Assembly: GCA_919901855.1 (NCBI GenBank)
Contig: CAKKQC010000010.1
Location: 107,214 to 171,213 of the forward strand
Length of the DNA: 64,000 nt
Reading direction: 5' to 3'
Source: a bacterium
GTDB lineage: Bacteria; Oederibacteriota; CAKKQC01
This document shows positions 10,803 to 19,057 of the stretch, in pieces. Positions within the stretch are counted from its first letter, which is position 1; each line of letters opens with the position of its first letter. Both the position numbers and the translations under genes were made by a program. Below the pieces are notes generated by a model. That model worked only from the letters and a program-made list of their open reading frames with translations. It was not told where the DNA came from and did no database searches.

Positions 10803-12350
10803 CTAAGGCTTGCTCTCGCGCTCGACGACGATGTACATGACCGATCCGCGGCGCTCGACGAGCACGAGGATGCCGTCCTTGTCGCCCAGCCGCCGGCTGA
10901 CCTCCTCGAATTCCTTGAGGTCGTGCACGGCCTGCTGTTCGATCTCGCGGATGATGTCGCCGCGCTGGATACCCGAGGTCTGGGCGCGGGAATCCGCCGC
11001 CACGCGCGTCACCAGGACGCCTTCCGTGTTCTGGGTCTCGAGCTGGCGGGCCAGGTCGTCGGTCAGGTCCTGGACGGTCATGCCGAGCCACGACCGCTCA
11101 TCGCCCGGCGCCTTCCTGGTCTCCTTCGGGCCCGACTCCGGGGTCTCGCGCTGGGATTCCTTGAGGATCACCTCGAGCTTGAGCCGGGCGTTCCTTCGGA
11201 AGACCTCGAGTATGAGCCGTTCCCCGACCTTGTGCTGGAGCACGGCGCTCCGGAGCTCCTCCTGGTCCTTGAGCGGCTTGCCGTCGACGGTGAGGATGAT
11301 ATCCCCCGCCTTCAGCCCCGCCCGGTCGGCGGCGGTGCCGGGGAACACCTGGGAGACCTCCATCCCCGTGCCGGCCGGGAGCTTGAGCTTCTTCGCGACC
11401 TCGGGGGCGACGGGCCGGTACGCGACCCCGAGCTGGGGCCGGACGATCTTGCCCTCCTTGATGAGGCTGTCCATCACGGTCTTGGCGATGTTCACCGGGA
11501 TGGCGAACCCGATCCCGACCGACCCGCCGGAGGGGGAATAGATCATGGTATTGATCCCGATCACCTCGCCCCGGATGTTGAGCAGCGGGCCGCCCGAGTT
11601 TCCGCGGTTGATCGAGGCGTCGGTCTGGATGAACCCCGTGAACCGGGCGGTGCGTCCGCCGCTGGATTCGTCGAGCCGGCGGCCCTTGGCGCTGATCACG
11701 CCCACGGTGACCGTGTTCTCGAGCCCGAAGGGATTGCCGATCGCGATGGCCCACGACCCCACCCGGATGCGGTCGGAGTCGCCCAGCGGCGCGGCGACCA
11801 GCGGGCCGTCCGCCTTGATCCGGAGCACGCAGATGTCCGTGTCCGCGTCCATCCCGACTATCGTCGCCTTGTACTCGCGCTTGTCCAGCAGCTTGACCGA
11901 GACGTTCTTGGCCCGGCCGACGACGTGCGCGTTCGTGAGGATGTAGCCGTCGCGCGAGACGATGACCCCCGAGCCCGCGCTGACCACGGGCTCCTGCATC
12001 TCGCGCTGGGGGGGCGCCCCGAAGAACTGCCCGAAGAGGTCGTCCAGCCTCTCGTCGCCCCACGGCGAGAACCGGTGGACTACGGTGTAGGAGGACACGA
12101 TCGAGACGACGGCGGGGCCGGCGCGGTCCGAGATGTCCGTGAAGGCGCTCTCGAGCCGGAGGGCCTCGTCCGACGGGGCGGCCGCCGTCACGAGCTGGAG
12201 CGGGGGGCGGGCGGCCGGGGCGGCGTCCCCGCCGACGCGGGCGGCCACGGGAGACGCGCCCAGGATGACGCCCAGCACGGCGCCAAGCGCCACGCCGCGC
12301 GCGGCGCCAGGCGCTGATGCAGGCGTCCGGCGGGGCCACGATTGGGTCAC
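10803..12350 (-). CDS. Do-like (DegP/HtrA) periplasmic serine protease
   Basis: The 515-residue protein is an envelope quality-control protease. An N-terminal signal sequence (about residues 17-37) is followed by a trypsin-like domain with the triad His142 (TNAHVV), Asp172 (ADTDICVL) and Ser252 (GNSGGPLL). Two PDZ domains follow, the first near residues 290-390 (PGTAADRAGLKAGDIILTVD) and the second near 415-505 (SRAQTSGIQRGDIIREIE). Length and layout are typical of DegP/DegQ/MucD. A linker rich in Glu/Pro/Lys separates the PDZ domains. It is divergent from livH with about 60 bases between them and is followed 3 bases later by the GNAT gene. Confidence 0.93.
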   Translation of the reverse strand: MTQSWPRRTPASAPGAARGVALGAVLGVILGASPVAARVGGDAAPAARPPLQLVTAAAPSDEALRLESAFTDISDRAGPAVVSIVSSYTVVHRFSPWGDERLDDLFGQFFGAPPQREMQEPVVSAGSGVIVSRDGYILTNAHVVGRAKNVSVKLLDKREYKATIVGMDADTDICVLRIKADGPLVAAPLGDSDRIRVGSWAIAIGNPFGLENTVTVGVISAKGRRLDESSGGRTARFTGFIQTDASINRGNSGGPLLNIRGEVIGINTMIYSPSGGSVGIGFAIPVNIAKTVMDSLIKEGKIVRPQLGVAYRPVAPEVAKKLKLPAGTGMEVSQVFPGTAADRAGLKAGDIILTVDGKPLKDQEELRSAVLQHKVGERLILEVFRRNARLKLEVILKESQRETPESGPKETRKAPGDERSWLGMTVQDLTDDLARQLETQNTEGVLVTRVAADSRAQTSGIQRGDIIREIEQQAVHDLKEFEEVSRRLGDKDGILVLVERRGSVMYIVVERESKP

Positions 12351-12411
12351 TGGCGCAACTCCTTGATGGCTAGAGGTCCCCCTTCAAGGCCATGCTAACA
12401 TACGCCAAACC

Positions 12412-13323
12412 GTGAGCTCAACGGATTTTGCCCTACAGCAGCTGATTAACGGCGTAACCCAGGGGATGGTGTACGCCCTCATCGCCCTCGGTTACACGAT
12501 GGTCTACGGCATCATCGAGCTGATCAACTTCGCCCACGGCGAGGTCTTCATGGTCGGGTCCTTCGCCGGGCTCCTGGCCGCGGGTGCGCTTTCCGGGCTC
12601 CCCGGTCTGCCGATCCCGCTCAGATTCGCCCTCGCCCTGAGCGCCGCCATGGCGGCGTGCGCCGCCCTCGGGCTCGGGCTCGAGCGGGTCGCGTACCGCC
12701 CCTTGCGGCGCGCGCCGCGGCTGGCGCCGCTGATCACGGCGATCGGGGCGTCCTACTTCCTCCAGAACGCGGTCATGCTCTCGCTGGGCTCATCACAGCA
12801 CCCGTACCCCGACCTCGTTCCCGATATTTCGTTCGCGGTCGGGGGGGCCCGGATCTCGCTGATCCAGGTTCTCATCGTCGTGGTGGCTAGCGCCCTGATG
12901 GCCGGGCTCACGCTCTTCATCGGGCGGACCCGCACGGGGCGCGCCATGCGCGCCTGCGCCCAGGATCGCGAAGCGGCCTGGCTCATGGGCGTCAACGTCG
13001 ACCGGATCATCGCCACGACATTCGTGCTGGGGTCCCTGCTGGCGGGCGCCGGCGGCGTCCTCTACGGCCTGCGTTACGGGACGATCGACTTCTTCATGGG
13101 CTACATCGTCGGGATCAAGGCCTTCACCGCGGCCGTGCTCGGGGGGATCGGCAACGTGCCGGGCGCCATGCTCGGGGGCCTCCTGCTGGGCGTGATCGAG
13201 GCGCTGGCGGCGGGCTGGGGGGCGTCGGAATGGAAGGACGTGATCGCGTTCGGCGTCCTCGTGGCCGTGCTCCTGGTCCGCCCGGCCGGGCTGCTGGGGC
13301 CGCGCGTGGCGGACAAGGTATGA
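12412..13323 (+). CDS. livH: Branched-chain amino acid ABC transporter permease LivH
   Basis: This 303-residue membrane protein matches LivH: an N-terminal helix with NGVTQGMVYALIALGYTMVY, the conserved NFAHGEVFM segment, and the EAA-like loop GSLLAGAGGVLYGLRYG. It forms the inner-membrane channel with LivM for uptake of branched-chain amino acids or related amides. Translation starts at GTG 12412, ten bases after TAACAT, and the gene overlaps livM by ATGA. No periplasmic binding protein or ATPase genes (livK, livG, livF) are adjacent, so the transporter must be completed from elsewhere or is incomplete. Confidence 0.92.
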   Translation: MSSTDFALQQLINGVTQGMVYALIALGYTMVYGIIELINFAHGEVFMVGSFAGLLAAGALSGLPGLPIPLRFALALSAAMAACAALGLGLERVAYRPLRRAPRLAPLITAIGASYFLQNAVMLSLGSSQHPYPDLVPDISFAVGGARISLIQVLIVVVASALMAGLTLFIGRTRTGRAMRACAQDREAAWLMGVNVDRIIATTFVLGSLLAGAGGVLYGLRYGTIDFFMGYIVGIKAFTAAVLGGIGNVPGAMLGGLLLGVIEALAAGWGASEWKDVIAFGVLVAVLLVRPAGLLGPRVADKV

Positions 13324-14297
13324 CGACGTTCGACCGGCTGGCGGACCTCGTCCGGCGGGTTCCCGGCGGGGGGCGCACCTTCGGCGCAGCCGCGATCCTG
13401 CTCCTCGCGGCCCTGCCGTGGCTGGTGCAGAACGACGCCGTCCTCGACATCCTCACGGTCGCGGGCCTCTACGTGACGCTGGCCCTGTCCCTCAACGTCA
13501 TCGTCGGGTACGCGGGACTCCTGAACCTCGGGCACGCGGCCTTCTACGCCGTCGGAGCGTACACGTATGCGCTCCTCGCGTCCCCGCAGCACGGGATCCA
13601 CATCTCCCCGTGGCTCCTCTTCCCGCTATCGGGGCTGACGGCGGGGGCGGCGGGGTTCTGCCTCGGGCTCCCGGTCCTGCGGCTGGGCGGGGACTACCTC
13701 GCGATCGTGACGCTCGGGTTCGGCGAGATCGCGCGGATCACGCTCAACAACCTCGGGAGCTTCACGAACGGCCCGAACGGGATCGCGAACGTGGACCACC
13801 CGAGCCTCTTCGGCCGCGACTTCGGCGTGGAGGGCGCACCGTACTTCTGGCTCGTCTGGACGCTGGCCGTGCTCGCGATCCTGGCGATGCGCCGGCTCGA
13901 GGACTCCCGTATCGGGCGGGCCTGGAAGGCGATCCGCGAGGACGAGCTGGCGGCGGCCGCCCAGGGGATCCCGGTGACACGGCTCAAGCTCCAGGCGTTC
14001 GCGCTCGGCGCGGGGCTGGCCGGCGTCTGCGGCGCCTGTTACGCGGCCAAGCAGGGGCACGTCGCGCCCGAGTCGTTCACGTTCATGGAGTCGGTCACGA
14101 TGCTCGCGATGGTCGTGCTCGGCGGGCTGGGCACGGTGGCGGGCCCCGTCGTCGGGGCGGTCACGCTGTCGGTCCTGCCCTTCCTCCTGCTCGGGTTCGA
14201 GACCTGGCGCATGCTCCTCTTCGGCGCCGCGCTCGTGGTCATGATGCTCCTGAGGCCGCAGGGCCTCCTGGGCCGCCGCGGGGGCTTGGCGGCGTAG
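13320..14297 (+). CDS. livM: Branched-chain amino acid ABC transporter permease LivM
   Basis: The 325-residue product is the LivM partner of LivH, with about ten membrane segments. Family hallmarks are VTLALSLNVIVGYAGLLNLG, the LPVLRLGGDYLAIVTLGFGE segment, and the cytoplasmic loop GRAWKAIREDELAAAAQGI that contacts the ATPase. The ATG at 13320 overlaps the livH stop (ATGA), which favours translational coupling; the frame is open to 13230 but that would overlap livH by 94 bases. Instead of livG and livF, it is followed by hairpins and then by the convergent toxin gene. Confidence 0.92.
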   Translation: MTTFDRLADLVRRVPGGGRTFGAAAILLLAALPWLVQNDAVLDILTVAGLYVTLALSLNVIVGYAGLLNLGHAAFYAVGAYTYALLASPQHGIHISPWLLFPLSGLTAGAAGFCLGLPVLRLGGDYLAIVTLGFGEIARITLNNLGSFTNGPNGIANVDHPSLFGRDFGVEGAPYFWLVWTLAVLAILAMRRLEDSRIGRAWKAIREDELAAAAQGIPVTRLKLQAFALGAGLAGVCGACYAAKQGHVAPESFTFMESVTMLAMVVLGGLGTVAGPVVGAVTLSVLPFLLLGFETWRMLLFGAALVVMMLLRPQGLLGRRGGLAA

Positions 14298-14325
14298 GCC
14301 GGTATTCCGGCTCCGCGCAGACGTA

Positions 14326-14348
14326 CTCGGAAGCCATCGTCTTCCGAG
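14326..14348. terminator. Hairpin between livM and the convergent toxin gene
   Basis: CTCGGAAG-CCATCGT-CTTCCGAG is a perfect 8-bp stem with a 7-base loop, 29 bases after the livM stop. No T-run follows, so termination is inferred from position only. Confidence 0.45.
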
Positions 14349-14427
14349 CCGCTTCCGAGTGCTTCGCCCCGGTCCGCGTCAGTCCGCGATGAACCCCCCG
14401 GAATCGGGCGGACATCATGCGAAGAGT

Positions 14428-14446
14428 GGAGAGGGAGACCCTCTCC
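14428..14446. terminator. Hairpin at the end of the PIN toxin gene
   Basis: GGAGAGGG-AGA-CCCTCTCC is a perfect 8-bp stem with a 3-base loop that abuts the stop codon of the minus-strand toxin gene. Together with the hairpin at 14326 it may separate the two convergent units. Confidence 0.4.
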
Positions 14447-14868
14447 TAGCCCGATGTCTGCTTCAGGAACTGACGCGGGGTCACGATCTTGAGCCGGCCC
14501 AGGGAGATTCGGTCGAGTTGCTCATGCTCGATGGAAAGCAGGTCCTTGTCCCCCGTGACGAGGAAGTCCGCTCCGATCGCCTTCGCAAGCGAAAGATACG
14601 GATCGTCATCACGGTCCCGGCTGAGTCTCACAGGTTCCTTCACGCTCCCCCTGTGTACCGAGGACAGGAAGGATCCGAGGTTGGCCTTCCACTCGAGGAG
14701 TTGGGCGGGCTTCATGATCCGGGAGAGTCTGTCGGTCAGTCCGAGCAGCTCCTCTTCGGTATCGGCGGAGACCCAGAGTTCCTCGCGGAGAGCTCGGTTC
14801 AACGCCAGCCTGGGGATACCGCCGAACACCGCCGAAACGAGGACGTTGGCGTCAAGAACGACCTTCAC
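14446..14868 (-). CDS. PIN-domain ribonuclease toxin (VapC-like)
   Basis: The 140-residue product has the PIN-domain fold. It begins MKVVLDANVLVSAVFGG with the first catalytic Asp, and the later acidic residues fall in RDRDDDPYLSLAKA and VTGDKDLL. These bind Mg2+ in sequence-specific RNases of type II toxin-antitoxin systems. The PIN subtype resembles the group annotated as putative toxin-antitoxin system toxin component, PIN family. Its start overlaps the antitoxin gene by 17 bases, the usual antitoxin-first arrangement, so expression is coupled. Confidence 0.85.
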   Translation of the reverse strand: MKVVLDANVLVSAVFGGIPRLALNRALREELWVSADTEEELLGLTDRLSRIMKPAQLLEWKANLGSFLSSVHRGSVKEPVRLSRDRDDDPYLSLAKAIGADFLVTGDKDLLSIEHEQLDRISLGRLKIVTPRQFLKQTSG

Positions 14869-15094
14869 GTCGTCCCGCTCGGACCTCTCCCAGCATCTTG
14901 AGCGCCATGGTTTTCGTGATACCGGCTCCCGCGAGCGCGCGCCGCATGCCGCGCAGGTACTGGTCCGCTGACCGCGCCGTCACCGGCGTCAGCACCGCGA
15001 TCGGCGCCCCGCTGCGGGTCACGACAACGTCCTCCCTGCCGCCCAGGTAGCGGGAGGTGTTGGTCTTGAACTCGCGTTCAGTTGCGACTTTCAT
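14852..15094 (-). CDS. Phd/YefM-type antitoxin
   Basis: This 80-residue protein has the N-terminal Phd/YefM signature: MKVATEREFKTNTSRYLGG, then VVVTRSGAPIAVLTPV, a segment that folds into the dimeric DNA-binding core. The C-terminal part is basic and probably wraps the toxin. Its partner is the PIN toxin encoded just downstream. Phd proteins commonly repress their own promoter; a 13-base palindrome at 15107-15119 lies 13 bases upstream of the start codon and is a good candidate operator. Confidence 0.8.
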   Translation of the reverse strand: MKVATEREFKTNTSRYLGGREDVVVTRSGAPIAVLTPVTARSADQYLRGMRRALAGAGITKTMALKMLGEVRAGRREGRS

Positions 15095-15106
15095 AAGTCG
15101 TATGGT

Positions 15107-15119
15107 AACACGTCGTGTT
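15107..15119. promoter_or_regulatory. Palindromic operator candidate of the toxin-antitoxin locus
   Basis: AACACG-T-CGTGTT is a perfect dyad. Read on the minus strand, a -10-like TACCAT lies between it and the antitoxin start at 15094. The position suits autorepression by the Phd-type antitoxin; that is inference. Confidence 0.5.
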
Positions 15120-15179
15120 CTTGGGCGGCCGCCTCCTGGAACTTGACCCCGGCTTTGGGTCTCAGGCGCGTGGCCGCGG

Positions 15180-15185
15180 TAAGAT
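15180..15185 (+). promoter_or_regulatory. -10 box (TAAGAT) in front of argD
   Basis: GGTAAGAT ends 7 bases before the ATG at 15193. The spacing matches the tRNA-Ser promoter of this window, suggesting a leaderless argD message and favouring the start at 15193 over the ATG at 15184, which overlaps the box. Confidence 0.5.
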
Positions 15186-15192
15186 GTACCAC

Positions 15193-16401
15193 ATGGGAGC
15201 CAACGCGCGGATCGCGGCGAAGTTCGGACGGTACGTCCTCGGGAACTACTCGCGGACGCCGCCGGCGTTCGTGCGGGGAAAGGGTTCGTGGCTCTGGGAC
15301 GTCGAGGGGAACCGGTATCTCGACTTCTTCCCCGGTTGGGCCGCCGGGGCGATGGGGCACTGTCATCCCGCCGTCGTGCGGGCGATCCGCGCCCAGGCGG
15401 GCCGGCTCATCATGGTCCCGAACAATGTCATGCATCCGTGGCAGGCCGAGCTCGCCCGGCGGCTCCTGCAGGCGGCCCGGTTCCGGGGCCGGGTCTTCTT
15501 CTGCAACTCGGGCGCGGAGGCCAACGAGGCGGCGATCAAGCTTGCGCGGCGGTACTGGCAGGTCGCGCGGGGGAAGATGAAGACCCGGATCGTGACGGTC
15601 CGGGGCTCGTTCCACGGCCGGACGCTTGGCGCGCTCGCGGCGACGGGGCAGTCCGTGTACCACCGGGGGTTCAGGCCGATGCCCGGAGGCTTTGTCCACG
15701 TGCCGCTCAACGATCTCAAGGCCGCCGCACGGGCGATCGATAGCCGGACGGCCGCGTTCCTGATCGAGCCGATCCTGGGCGAGGGCGGGATCCAGATGCC
15801 TTCGCCCGCGTATCTCCGGGGGCTGCGGGCGCTGACGCGGAAGCGGGGCGCACTTCTCATCTTCGACGAGGTCCAGACCGGGTGCGGACGGACCGGCGAC
15901 TACTACGCGTTCCAGGGCACCGGCGTCGTCCCCGACGCGGTCACGCTGGCGAAGCCGCTCGCGGGCGGGTTGCCGATGGGCGCGCTCGTCGTCGCGGAGC
16001 GGTTCGCGGGCGGGCTGCCACCGGGCTCCCACGCGTCGACCTTCGGCGGGTCGCCGCTGGTCTGCGCGGCCGGGATCGCGGCGATCAAGGTCGCCGCCGC
16101 TCCCGCCACCCTCGCCCGGGTCCGGCGGATGGGCCGGGTGCTCCGGGCCGGTCTGGAGCGGCTCCGGGCGCGGCACCCGGAAAGGATCGTCGAGATCCGG
16201 GGGCGGGGCCTCATGCTCGGCACCCAGCTCAGCGGTCCGGGCGTCGAACTCGTCGTACGGTGCCGGGCGCTGGGCCTGCTCGTCAACTGCACCCACGGGA
16301 CCGTGATCCGGACGATGCCCGCCATCACGGTCACGGAGGCCGAGATCCGGCTCGCCTGCGCGATCCTTGACAAGGCTCTTTCGGAGACCGCGCCGCGCTG
16401 A
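15193..16401 (+). CDS. argD: Acetylornithine/succinylornithine-type aminotransferase
   Basis: This 402-residue class III PLP enzyme transfers an amino group in arginine biosynthesis (N-acetylornithine formation). Visible hallmarks are VEGNRYLDFFPGWAAGAMGH, the phosphate-binding NSGAEANEAAIKLAR, GSFHGRTLGALAATGQ, the PLP-ring Asp in LLIFDEVQTGCGRTG, and the Schiff-base Lys in TLAKPLAGGLPMGA. The start at 15193 is favoured by the -10 box; 15184 is an in-frame alternative. Together with argF and argG downstream it marks an arginine pathway cluster, although a membrane protein gene intervenes. Other class III transaminases share these motifs, so the substrate call rests partly on context. Confidence 0.88.
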   Translation: MGANARIAAKFGRYVLGNYSRTPPAFVRGKGSWLWDVEGNRYLDFFPGWAAGAMGHCHPAVVRAIRAQAGRLIMVPNNVMHPWQAELARRLLQAARFRGRVFFCNSGAEANEAAIKLARRYWQVARGKMKTRIVTVRGSFHGRTLGALAATGQSVYHRGFRPMPGGFVHVPLNDLKAAARAIDSRTAAFLIEPILGEGGIQMPSPAYLRGLRALTRKRGALLIFDEVQTGCGRTGDYYAFQGTGVVPDAVTLAKPLAGGLPMGALVVAERFAGGLPPGSHASTFGGSPLVCAAGIAAIKVAAAPATLARVRRMGRVLRAGLERLRARHPERIVEIRGRGLMLGTQLSGPGVELVVRCRALGLLVNCTHGTVIRTMPAITVTEAEIRLACAILDKALSETAPR

Positions 16402-16405
16402 TTCC

Positions 16406-19057
16406 GTGGCCGACCTGCCCGGGGCCGCGTCCGTGAATCCGTCCCTCGCCGTTCGCCGCCGCCTCGCCCTGGGCTGGACGGTCCTCGTCCTCGCGGGATT
16501 CTTGACCAAGGCCTGGCCCGGCTGGCGGGAGACGGCGTCCTCCTGGCTCGCCGATCTCGGCCGGGGCGAGGCCTGGCGCGCGGCCGCGATCCTCCCCGTC
16601 CTTCCCGGCCACCTCGCGAGCGCCGGCGGGCTCGTCGCGCTCCTGGCCGGCTGGCTCGCGGCGGGTCTTCCGTGCGCGCGGTGGCTTGCGCCGCGCGTGA
16701 TAGGCGGGGACCGGCTCGTGCTCGCCCTCGTCCTCGGGGCGGGGACGACCAGCCTGCTCGTCCAGGGGGCGGGACTCGCCGGCCTGCTGTTCGTTCCATT
16801 CCTTCTGGCGGGAGCCGTGGCCTTCGCGGCGGCCGGCCTCCGGGCGGCAATTCGCGGCCGTGCCTGGGAGGTATTCCGGCCGGAGGGGCCGGACGCGCAG
16901 CTTCCCGCCGCGCTCTGCGGCGTGGCGGTGGCGGCCGGCTGGCTCCTCTCTCGCCTCCCCGACTTCTACGAGGACACGGCCGTCCAGCACTTCGCGATCC
17001 CCGAGCAGTGCGCGGCCGTCCACCGGCTGTTCTCGGAGGCGTCGAACACGCTCTGGCATCTCTCGCTGGGGGGCGAGATGCTCTATCTGCCGCTGTGGGT
17101 GCTTGGCGGGATCACGGCGGCCAAGCTCGCGAACGTGGCCGTGGCCGCGATCCTCCTGCTCGTGACGCGCCGGCTCGCCGGTGCGTTGGGAGCGGACCGG
17201 GCCGCGTCGTGGTGGGCGGCCGTGGGGTTGGGCTCGGTCGCGTTTCTGCCCGGGTCCTGCTGGGCGGGGAAGAACGACCTCGTCGCCGTCCTGTTCTTCG
17301 TCGCGAGTGTCTGGGGGGTCGCGTCCGCTCGGGACGGGGGGGCGGCGTGGTGGGGCGTGGCGGGCTGGTGCCTGGGGCTGGCCGGAGGGGTGAAGTACAC
17401 GGTCGCGTACCTCGTTCCCGGACTGCTCGCGGCGGCATGGTGGCCCGGGGGCGTGAAGCCCGCCCGCCGCGCCTTCGTCCCGGTCGCGGGACTGGCCGTG
17501 TTACCCGTCGCCGGATGGTTCGTCCGGAACTGGCTCACGATCGGCAACCCGTTCCACCCCGTGCTCTCGGGAGTCTTCCCGGAGCCCTTCTGGTCGCCCT
17601 TCCATGCCCACGCGATGGCCGCGGGTCGGCACGCCTTCTCGTCGGCCGAGGTGAAGTCCGCCTGGTACCCGCTGTTCGCGCCCTGGGATGTCGCGCTCGA
17701 TCCGCAGTTCGGGTCGCCCCTGATCGCGATCGTCCTGCCCGGCGCGTTGATCCTGTCGCCCGGACCGGCCGCGTGGCGCGTGCTGCTCGGGGTCGGGTAC
17801 GGGTGCTGGGCGTGCAGCGAGCGGTTCGGCCGGTATCTCGCTCCGCTCCTGCCCATCGTTGCCGCCGCCGGCGCCCCCGCGGTCCTGCGCCTGGCGGTCG
17901 GCCGCAGCGCCGCGTGGGCGCGAGGGTTCGCCGCCGGGCTCGTCGTCTGGACGGTGGTGGCCAGTGCCGCGGCGCGCCTCGCGCCCTCGGGGTGGCGCGT
18001 GGTCCTGGGCCAGACGACGCCCGCCGCCTACCTGCGCGCGCGATACACGACGTGGGATGATGCGCGCCGGTGGGCCGCGGCGCGGACTACCCTCCGGGAA
18101 CGGCTCCTGCTGACCGGCGACGAACGTCGCCTCTGGTTCGGGGGACGGGTCCTGACCTCCGGCGGGGTCGCGGAACCGATGTGGCGCCTCACGCTCGAGT
18201 CCGCATCGCCGGCCGACCTGCGCCGGCGCCTCCGCGAGTTGGGGCTGCGGTTCCTCCTGCACAACCACGTGCAGGCGGCGTATCGGAGCCTGACGTGGAT
18301 CGCGTCGCCCGAATGGTCGCCGCGCCAGCTCGTCGTGTACCGGGACTTCATGCGGCGGTACGCCCGTCCGGTCTACTTCCAATCCAGGGTCGACTTCGCG
18401 AACGGCGGGTTCGCGGGCTGGATCTTCGAGACGCTGCCGGGGTTCCCCGGATTCGCCGTCTCGTGCCTGCCGCAGGCCGAGGGGCGCTTCCGCGGCACGC
18501 TCGAGCGGATCGCCGCCGGCCGGGCGGAGGAGGCGCTGGGCGAGGCCCGCCGCGTCGGCGTGCCGGGCGGCGCTGTCCTGGTGGAGGACGAGATCCTCGG
18601 CTACTGCGAGATGGCCGTCGGCCGGGTGGACCGGGCGAGGCGGGTGTTCAGGGAGGGCCTCGACACCGGGTTCGCGATGCGCGGGGCGTACAGCGGCTAC
18701 GCGAGTTGTCTCGCGGCGGCCGGCGATCTGGACGGCGCGATCCGCTGGAAGGCGCGCGAGTGGCTCTACCTCGAGCTGGACGAGACCCTCGGGGAGCTGG
18801 CCCGGCTGCTCTCCGCACGGGCGCAGGAGCGGCACCTGCCGCAGGGCCGCTGGGGGCCGGCGGCGCGGGACCTGGGCCGGGTGGCCACGCTCCGGCCCGG
18901 CGACTGGCGCTCCTTGGGCCTCGCGGCGGCCGCGCTGGAACGGCTCGGGCGCCGCGGGGAGGCCTGCTGGTATGCCCGTCGCGCGCTGGCTCTGGCTCCC
19001 GGCGCGCCCGGCCTCGCGGAGCTTGCAGGGCGTCTGGAGGGTACAATAACGAAATGA
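16406..19057 (+). CDS. Polytopic membrane protein, glycosyltransferase-39-like, with TPR tail
   Basis: The 883-residue product has roughly eleven hydrophobic helices in its first 560 residues. An acidic motif with LPDFYEDTAVQHFAIPEQ and a later CWAGKNDLVAVLFF segment recall the loops of GT39/ArnT-type lipid-linked sugar transferases. The C-terminal 250 residues have Ala/Arg-rich helical repeats (YCEMAVGRVDRARRVFREGL and others) consistent with TPR units. It may glycosylate envelope molecules, but the substrate is unknown. The start is uncertain: GTG 16406 avoids overlap with argD, while TTG 16367 is possible. It splits argD from argF, overlaps argF by 4 bases, and its end contains the probable argF promoter. 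Confidence 0.65.
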   Translation: MADLPGAASVNPSLAVRRRLALGWTVLVLAGFLTKAWPGWRETASSWLADLGRGEAWRAAAILPVLPGHLASAGGLVALLAGWLAAGLPCARWLAPRVIGGDRLVLALVLGAGTTSLLVQGAGLAGLLFVPFLLAGAVAFAAAGLRAAIRGRAWEVFRPEGPDAQLPAALCGVAVAAGWLLSRLPDFYEDTAVQHFAIPEQCAAVHRLFSEASNTLWHLSLGGEMLYLPLWVLGGITAAKLANVAVAAILLLVTRRLAGALGADRAASWWAAVGLGSVAFLPGSCWAGKNDLVAVLFFVASVWGVASARDGGAAWWGVAGWCLGLAGGVKYTVAYLVPGLLAAAWWPGGVKPARRAFVPVAGLAVLPVAGWFVRNWLTIGNPFHPVLSGVFPEPFWSPFHAHAMAAGRHAFSSAEVKSAWYPLFAPWDVALDPQFGSPLIAIVLPGALILSPGPAAWRVLLGVGYGCWACSERFGRYLAPLLPIVAAAGAPAVLRLAVGRSAAWARGFAAGLVVWTVVASAAARLAPSGWRVVLGQTTPAAYLRARYTTWDDARRWAAARTTLRERLLLTGDERRLWFGGRVLTSGGVAEPMWRLTLESASPADLRRRLRELGLRFLLHNHVQAAYRSLTWIASPEWSPRQLVVYRDFMRRYARPVYFQSRVDFANGGFAGWIFETLPGFPGFAVSCLPQAEGRFRGTLERIAAGRAEEALGEARRVGVPGGAVLVEDEILGYCEMAVGRVDRARRVFREGLDTGFAMRGAYSGYASCLAAAGDLDGAIRWKAREWLYLELDETLGELARLLSARAQERHLPQGRWGPAARDLGRVATLRPGDWRSLGLAAAALERLGRRGEACWYARRALALAPGAPGLAELAGRLEGTITK
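19042..19047 (+). promoter_or_regulatory. -10 box (TACAAT) in front of argF
   Basis: GGGTACAAT ends 6 bases before the argF ATG at 19054 and lies inside the end of the preceding gene. It suggests that argF-argG can be transcribed separately as a leaderless message. Confidence 0.5.

Noticed and set aside
10293-12317. A 674-residue plus-strand frame spanning the GNAT and protease genes.
   Set aside because: It covers two real minus-strand genes with intact catalytic motifs and shows only biased composition, so it is an antisense shadow.
15091-16509. A 472-residue minus-strand frame opposite argD.
   Set aside because: argD on the plus strand has every family motif; the antisense frame has Arg/Pro/Asp-rich composition and no recognisable domain.
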